DNA from: Nitrospira sp.
GTDB lineage: Bacteria > Nitrospirota > Nitrospiria > Nitrospirales > Nitrospiraceae
Direction of reading: 5' to 3'
DNA length: 64,000 nucleotides
Assembly (NCBI GenBank): GCA_030123605.1
Contig: CP126123.1
Span: 3,501,237-3,565,236 of the forward strand
The notes under the pieces are model-generated. The model did not search any database. It worked only from the letters and a program-made list of their open reading frames with translations, and was not told the DNA's origin. Made by a program: the position numbers and the translations under genes. Every line of letters starts with the position of its first letter. The stretch's first letter is position 1. Below are positions 60,812 to 64,000 of this stretch, one piece after another.

Positions 60812-62044
60812 TCAGGATGCGAGCAAACTCTTGAGAGGGATGGTCTGGTCCTGTAACGCCGCCTCCTGGCCGGAGAGGTCTTTCTTGCTCTGGATGAGTT
60901 TCTGCAAGGGCGGGAGATCCTTGTTGTCGGCGTTGATGGCGAAGTAGGCCGTGAGTCGTTGCCGCTTGAGATACAACATGAAGCAGGACAGGTCCTCCAA
61001 TTTTCCACGGAGCAGGACCTTGTCGTGCTCCTGTTCATCGCCGGCGAATTCGAGATGCAGGTCGAAGATGTCGGACCACACGTAGGTCAGTAGATCGTAA
61101 GGTCGGCGCTCACCGGCCATATTCCGGGCGGCGAGCTGGCCGCTGTATTCCGCATGCCCCCAATGTTCCACACGGCGTCGTTTGCCGAACAGGGGATCGA
61201 CATAATTCGCCACATCCCCGGCGGCATAGATGTCGGGATGTGAGGTTTGCAGGTATTCATCGACGACGATGCCGTTCTCGACGGCCAATCCTGCCTGCCG
61301 AGCCAATTCCACGTTGGGGACGATTCCGACGCCGATGCAGACGATGTTGCCCGGCAGGGCGGTTCCCGATGTGAGGTGCACCGAAAGCGTTCGGTCCTGC
61401 TGCCGGATCTCCGTGACGGATTCGCCGGTGCGGAAGGTGACTCCCTTGGCGGCGCAGTGCTGCTGGATGACGCGGGCGAGTGTCTCGTCGGCAAAGCGCG
61501 GCCAGATATGCGGCCCTGTCTCAATGACCGTGACCTGCACCCCACGTTGGGTCAATGAGGCCGCGACCTCCAACCCGATGAACCCGGCGCCGACCATGAC
61601 GGCTCGGGAGCCTGGCGTGGCATCGGCGGCGAGGGCCATCGAATCATTCAGGGTTCGAAGATAATGCACTCCGGGGAGGTCGGTTCCGGGAATCTTCAAC
61701 CGTACGGGCCTGCCGCCCGTGGCGATCAGCGCCTTTTCGAAGCGCAACGAACGCCCGTCCGACAGCTCTGCCGTTTTCGCGGCGGGATCGAGGGTTTTGA
61801 CCGTCGTGCCCAACTTCAGATTGATTCGCTGAGCTTCGAAAAACGAGGGTTCGTCGAAGAACAGCCGTTCCTTCGGCGTCTCGCCGCGCAGGAAATCTTT
61901 CGACAGTGGGGGGCGATCATAGGGCACATGCGGCTCCTCACCCACGAGGGTGATAGTCGCCTGTGCGTCGAGTTGCCGCAGTTGTTTGGCGGCCTGGCCG
62001 GAAGCCAGGCCGCCGCCGATGAGAAGGTATGTGGTCGAATCCAT
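60812..62044 (-). CDS. FAD/NAD(P)-dependent ferredoxin/rubredoxin reductase-like protein
   Basis: A 410-residue pyridine-nucleotide disulfide-type flavoprotein. It has IGGGLASGQAAKQL (FAD), AVMVGAGFIGLEVA (NAD(P), ~residue 148) and GDVANYVDPLFGK (~276), with a C-terminal reductase domain. Resembles putidaredoxin or ferredoxin reductases that pass electrons to a small Fe-S partner; no partner gene is adjacent. Confidence 0.85.
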   Translation of the reverse strand: MDSTTYLLIGGGLASGQAAKQLRQLDAQATITLVGEEPHVPYDRPPLSKDFLRGETPKERLFFDEPSFFEAQRINLKLGTTVKTLDPAAKTAELSDGRSLRFEKALIATGGRPVRLKIPGTDLPGVHYLRTLNDSMALAADATPGSRAVMVGAGFIGLEVAASLTQRGVQVTVIETGPHIWPRFADETLARVIQQHCAAKGVTFRTGESVTEIRQQDRTLSVHLTSGTALPGNIVCIGVGIVPNVELARQAGLAVENGIVVDEYLQTSHPDIYAAGDVANYVDPLFGKRRRVEHWGHAEYSGQLAARNMAGERRPYDLLTYVWSDIFDLHLEFAGDEQEHDKVLLRGKLEDLSCFMLYLKRQRLTAYFAINADNKDLPPLQKLIQSKKDLSGQEAALQDQTIPLKSLLAS

Positions 62045-62304
62045 GGAACATCACCTCTTGGTTGGTCCACCTGTCACCATACTCCAACCCGCCGTGAAAT
62101 TCACGCCGCTGATCGGGGCCTGAGTCAGGCATCCGGTGAAACCTCCTGTTTCATTCGACGACGATGTGTTATAAGCTGATAGGTTCTCCGCCAGTCGCTC
62201 GTGGTTCACCATCGGGTATCACGTATCATCATTTCAGACCCTGTCGAATCCGTGCGATCGTCCGATCGTCGGCTCCGAGGGGGTCGGAGGGAGATAGGAA
62301 CAGG

Positions 62305-62988
62305 ATGAGCAAGAAGGAAATCGACGCAGTGCAACGACTCATGAGCCTCATGTTCAAGGCGCATCCGTGGCATGGGGTCTCCATCGGCGACCAGGCGCCT
62401 GATGTGGTGACGGCCTACATTGAAATCGTGCCGACCGACACGGTGAAGTACGAAGTCGATAAAGCCAGCGGCTTTCTCAAGGTGGACCGGCCGCAACGGT
62501 TCTCGAACTTCTGCCCGGTCTATTACGGGCTGATCCCGCAAACCTATTGCGGCGAAGGGGTCGCCAAGCTGTTCGGACAGCGCGCCAACCGGCCCGGCAT
62601 GGTCGGGGACGGCGATCCCCTCGATATCTGCGTCCTGACCGAGAAGACGATTCCGCATAGCGATATTCTGCTGACGGCGTTGCCGATCGGAGGGCTCAGC
62701 ATGGCGGACGGCGGCGAGGCGGACGACAAGATCATCGCGGTCATGCGGGACGACGCGGTCTACGGGAACTATACGGATCTCAAGGATTGTCCGATCACGC
62801 TCCTCGACCGGCTGCAGCATTATTTTCTGACCTACAAACATGCACCGGGCACCACGCAGCATAAGGTCGAGATTACGAGCATGTACGGCCGCGACGAGGC
62901 GCTGAAGGTCATTCGCACCAGCCACGCTGATTACAAGAAAAAATTTCCCGAATTGGAATCACTCTGGCCCGCCGGCACGAACAGCTAG
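62305..62988 (+). CDS. ppa: family I inorganic pyrophosphatase
   Basis: A 227-residue soluble pyrophosphatase. Active-site residues are in KYEVDKASGFLKVDR, YYGLIPQTY and the DxDPxD motif GDGDPLDICVL (~residue 98). It pulls biosynthetic reactions forward by hydrolysing PPi. It is longer than the ~175-residue E. coli enzyme, with extra N-terminal and internal segments. AGGAACAGG precedes the ATG at 62305; upstream in-frame codons to 62164 are rejected. Confidence 0.93.
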   Translation: MSKKEIDAVQRLMSLMFKAHPWHGVSIGDQAPDVVTAYIEIVPTDTVKYEVDKASGFLKVDRPQRFSNFCPVYYGLIPQTYCGEGVAKLFGQRANRPGMVGDGDPLDICVLTEKTIPHSDILLTALPIGGLSMADGGEADDKIIAVMRDDAVYGNYTDLKDCPITLLDRLQHYFLTYKHAPGTTQHKVEITSMYGRDEALKVIRTSHADYKKKFPELESLWPAGTNS

Positions 62989-63016
62989 GACGAACAAGAA
63001 AGGCCTATCCCACCAG

Positions 63017-64000
63017 ATGAAACATCACCAGACGCATTCGCAGAGTGAACCGGCGGCCAAGGGATTCTCTCCCGGCTTCGCCGCGCTCGGGTTGGAAGCT
63101 TCGCTGCTGACCACCCTCGAAACGTTGGGCTATGAAGAACCCACTCCGATCCAGCGAGAAGCCATTCCCCCGCTGCTGGAGGGGCGCGATCTGCTGGGCC
63201 AGGCCGCCACAGGGACCGGCAAGACGGCGGCGTTCGCCTTGCCGCTGTTGCAACGCATCGCCCACGGCCCTCGGCATCGACCCACGGCGCTCGTCTTGGT
63301 ACCGACCAGAGAACTTGCCGTGCAGGTGAGCGAGGCGGTGCAGCGTTATGGCAAGGAGCTGCGGATCGCCGTGTTGGCCTTGTACGGCGGTCAGGCGATG
63401 GGACCGCAGCTGCAAGCGCTCCGGCGCGGGGTCGAGGTCATCGTGGCGACGCCGGGCCGGGCGTTGGATCACCTGCGTAGACAGACGTTGAAACTGGCCG
63501 ATCTCCAGATCGTGGTACTCGACGAGGCGGACGAAATGCTCGACATGGGTTTCGCCGACGACCTCGATGCCATTCTCGAACAAACACCGGCGACGAAACA
63601 GACGGCGTTGTTTTCGGCGACGATGCCGCCGCGGATCGCATCGATCGCCCGCCGACATCTAAAAACCCCGGTGGAGGTGACGATTGCAAGGGAACCGGTG
63701 AAGGCCGGCACGGCGCCGCGTGTACAACAGACCGCCTATGTGGTGGCCCGCCCGCACAAGGTGGCTGCGCTGGCCCGCGTCTTGGACATCGCGGCGCCCA
63801 AGTCGGCCCTGGTCTTTTGCCGCACGCGACTGGAAGTGGATGAAGTGACCGGTGCGCTGAACGGCCGTGGGTATCGAGCCGAGGCCATTCACGGCGGCAT
63901 GAGCCAGATCCAGCGGGATCGGGTCATGCAGGCCTTTCGCACGGGACAAATCGAACTGTTGGTGGCCACCGACGTAGCGGCGCGCGGGCTGGATATTCCC
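63017..64000 (+). CDS. DEAD-box RNA helicase, partial
   Basis: 328 codons running off the right edge. It shows the Q-motif (GYEEPTPIQREAI), Walker A GQAATGTGKTAA (~residue 63), PTREL, DEAD in VVLDEADEMLDMGF (~172), SAT, and the beginning of motif V/VI (TDVAARGLDIP). This is a DeaD/RhlE-like enzyme that unwinds RNA duplexes, for example in cold-shock or ribosome assembly. The C terminus is outside the window. Confidence 0.93.
   Translation, partial: MKHHQTHSQSEPAAKGFSPGFAALGLEASLLTTLETLGYEEPTPIQREAIPPLLEGRDLLGQAATGTGKTAAFALPLLQRIAHGPRHRPTALVLVPTRELAVQVSEAVQRYGKELRIAVLALYGGQAMGPQLQALRRGVEVIVATPGRALDHLRRQTLKLADLQIVVLDEADEMLDMGFADDLDAILEQTPATKQTALFSATMPPRIASIARRHLKTPVEVTIAREPVKAGTAPRVQQTAYVVARPHKVAALARVLDIAAPKSALVFCRTRLEVDEVTGALNGRGYRAEAIHGGMSQIQRDRVMQAFRTGQIELLVATDVAARGLDIP

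Noticed and set aside
1..64000. CRISPR arrays, tRNA or rRNA genes, insertion sequences
   Set aside because: I found no regularly spaced repeats, cloverleaf-like segments or transposase motifs; computed scans could still find something weak.

Overview
The window is about 64 kb of GC-rich (roughly 60 %) bacterial chromosome with dense, mostly housekeeping gene content and no prophage, transposase, rRNA, tRNA or CRISPR array that I could see. The flavour of the proteins and some local arrangements suggest a member of the Nitrospirota, probably Nitrospira or a close relative. Those arrangements are an F0-only ATP synthase block, zapA followed by a 6S-like RNA and then rny-ymdB, arsR/arsM/arsS, and many short exported proteins of unknown function. 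This assignment is inference from protein style, not from a marker gene.

Region 1-14 kb: the 5' part of an ABC exporter (cut by the window edge), a 31-residue bS22/COX24-like basic protein missing from ordinary ORF calls, nadB, a lytic transglycosylase overlapping nadB tail to tail, a pabB-pabC pair, the F0 genes atpI-atpB-atpE-atpF without F1 genes, larE, an inactive/active M16 peptidase pair and rlmN. Region 14-24 kb: an Slt-type transglycosylase, a zapB-like/zapA pair driven by a near-consensus promoter, a rod-shaped 6S RNA candidate, rny-ymdB-xseA-xseB-tlyA, a sugar-nucleotide epimerase and a rhodanese.

Region 24-33.5 kb: cutA, an M23 peptidase, fhs, hflK-hflC, and an arsenic block. The arsenic block holds arsR with a palindromic operator inside its own promoter, arsM behind a second operator, and a convergent operon encoding an ArsM-like methyltransferase and the radical SAM protein ArsS. 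Together these suggest arsenite methylation plus arsenosugar-type chemistry. A large SWIM/SNF2 helicase follows (33.7-37.3 kb).

Region 37-46 kb is the most unusual part. A SigK-like ECF sigma factor and a ChrR-like cupin are divergent from a three-gene unit: an exported truncated haemoglobin, a zinc-finger double-cupin ChrR-like protein, and a large protein with nitroreductase-like sequence. This looks like a compact gas/redox stress regulon. Region 45-64 kb is accessory: small lipoproteins and exported proteins, a remnant of an ATP-dependent DNA ligase, a lipoprotein/beta-barrel pair, a TetX-like monooxygenase beside a TetA-like exporter, CBS and zinc-ribbon proteins, a Tat-exported aldo/keto reductase, a cysteine-rich Crp/Fnr regulator, a flavoprotein reductase, pyrophosphatase, and the 5' part of a DEAD-box RNA helicase. 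Two copies of an 86-87 bp hairpin repeat with a shared core sit just after stop codons at about 50.0 and 57.7 kb.
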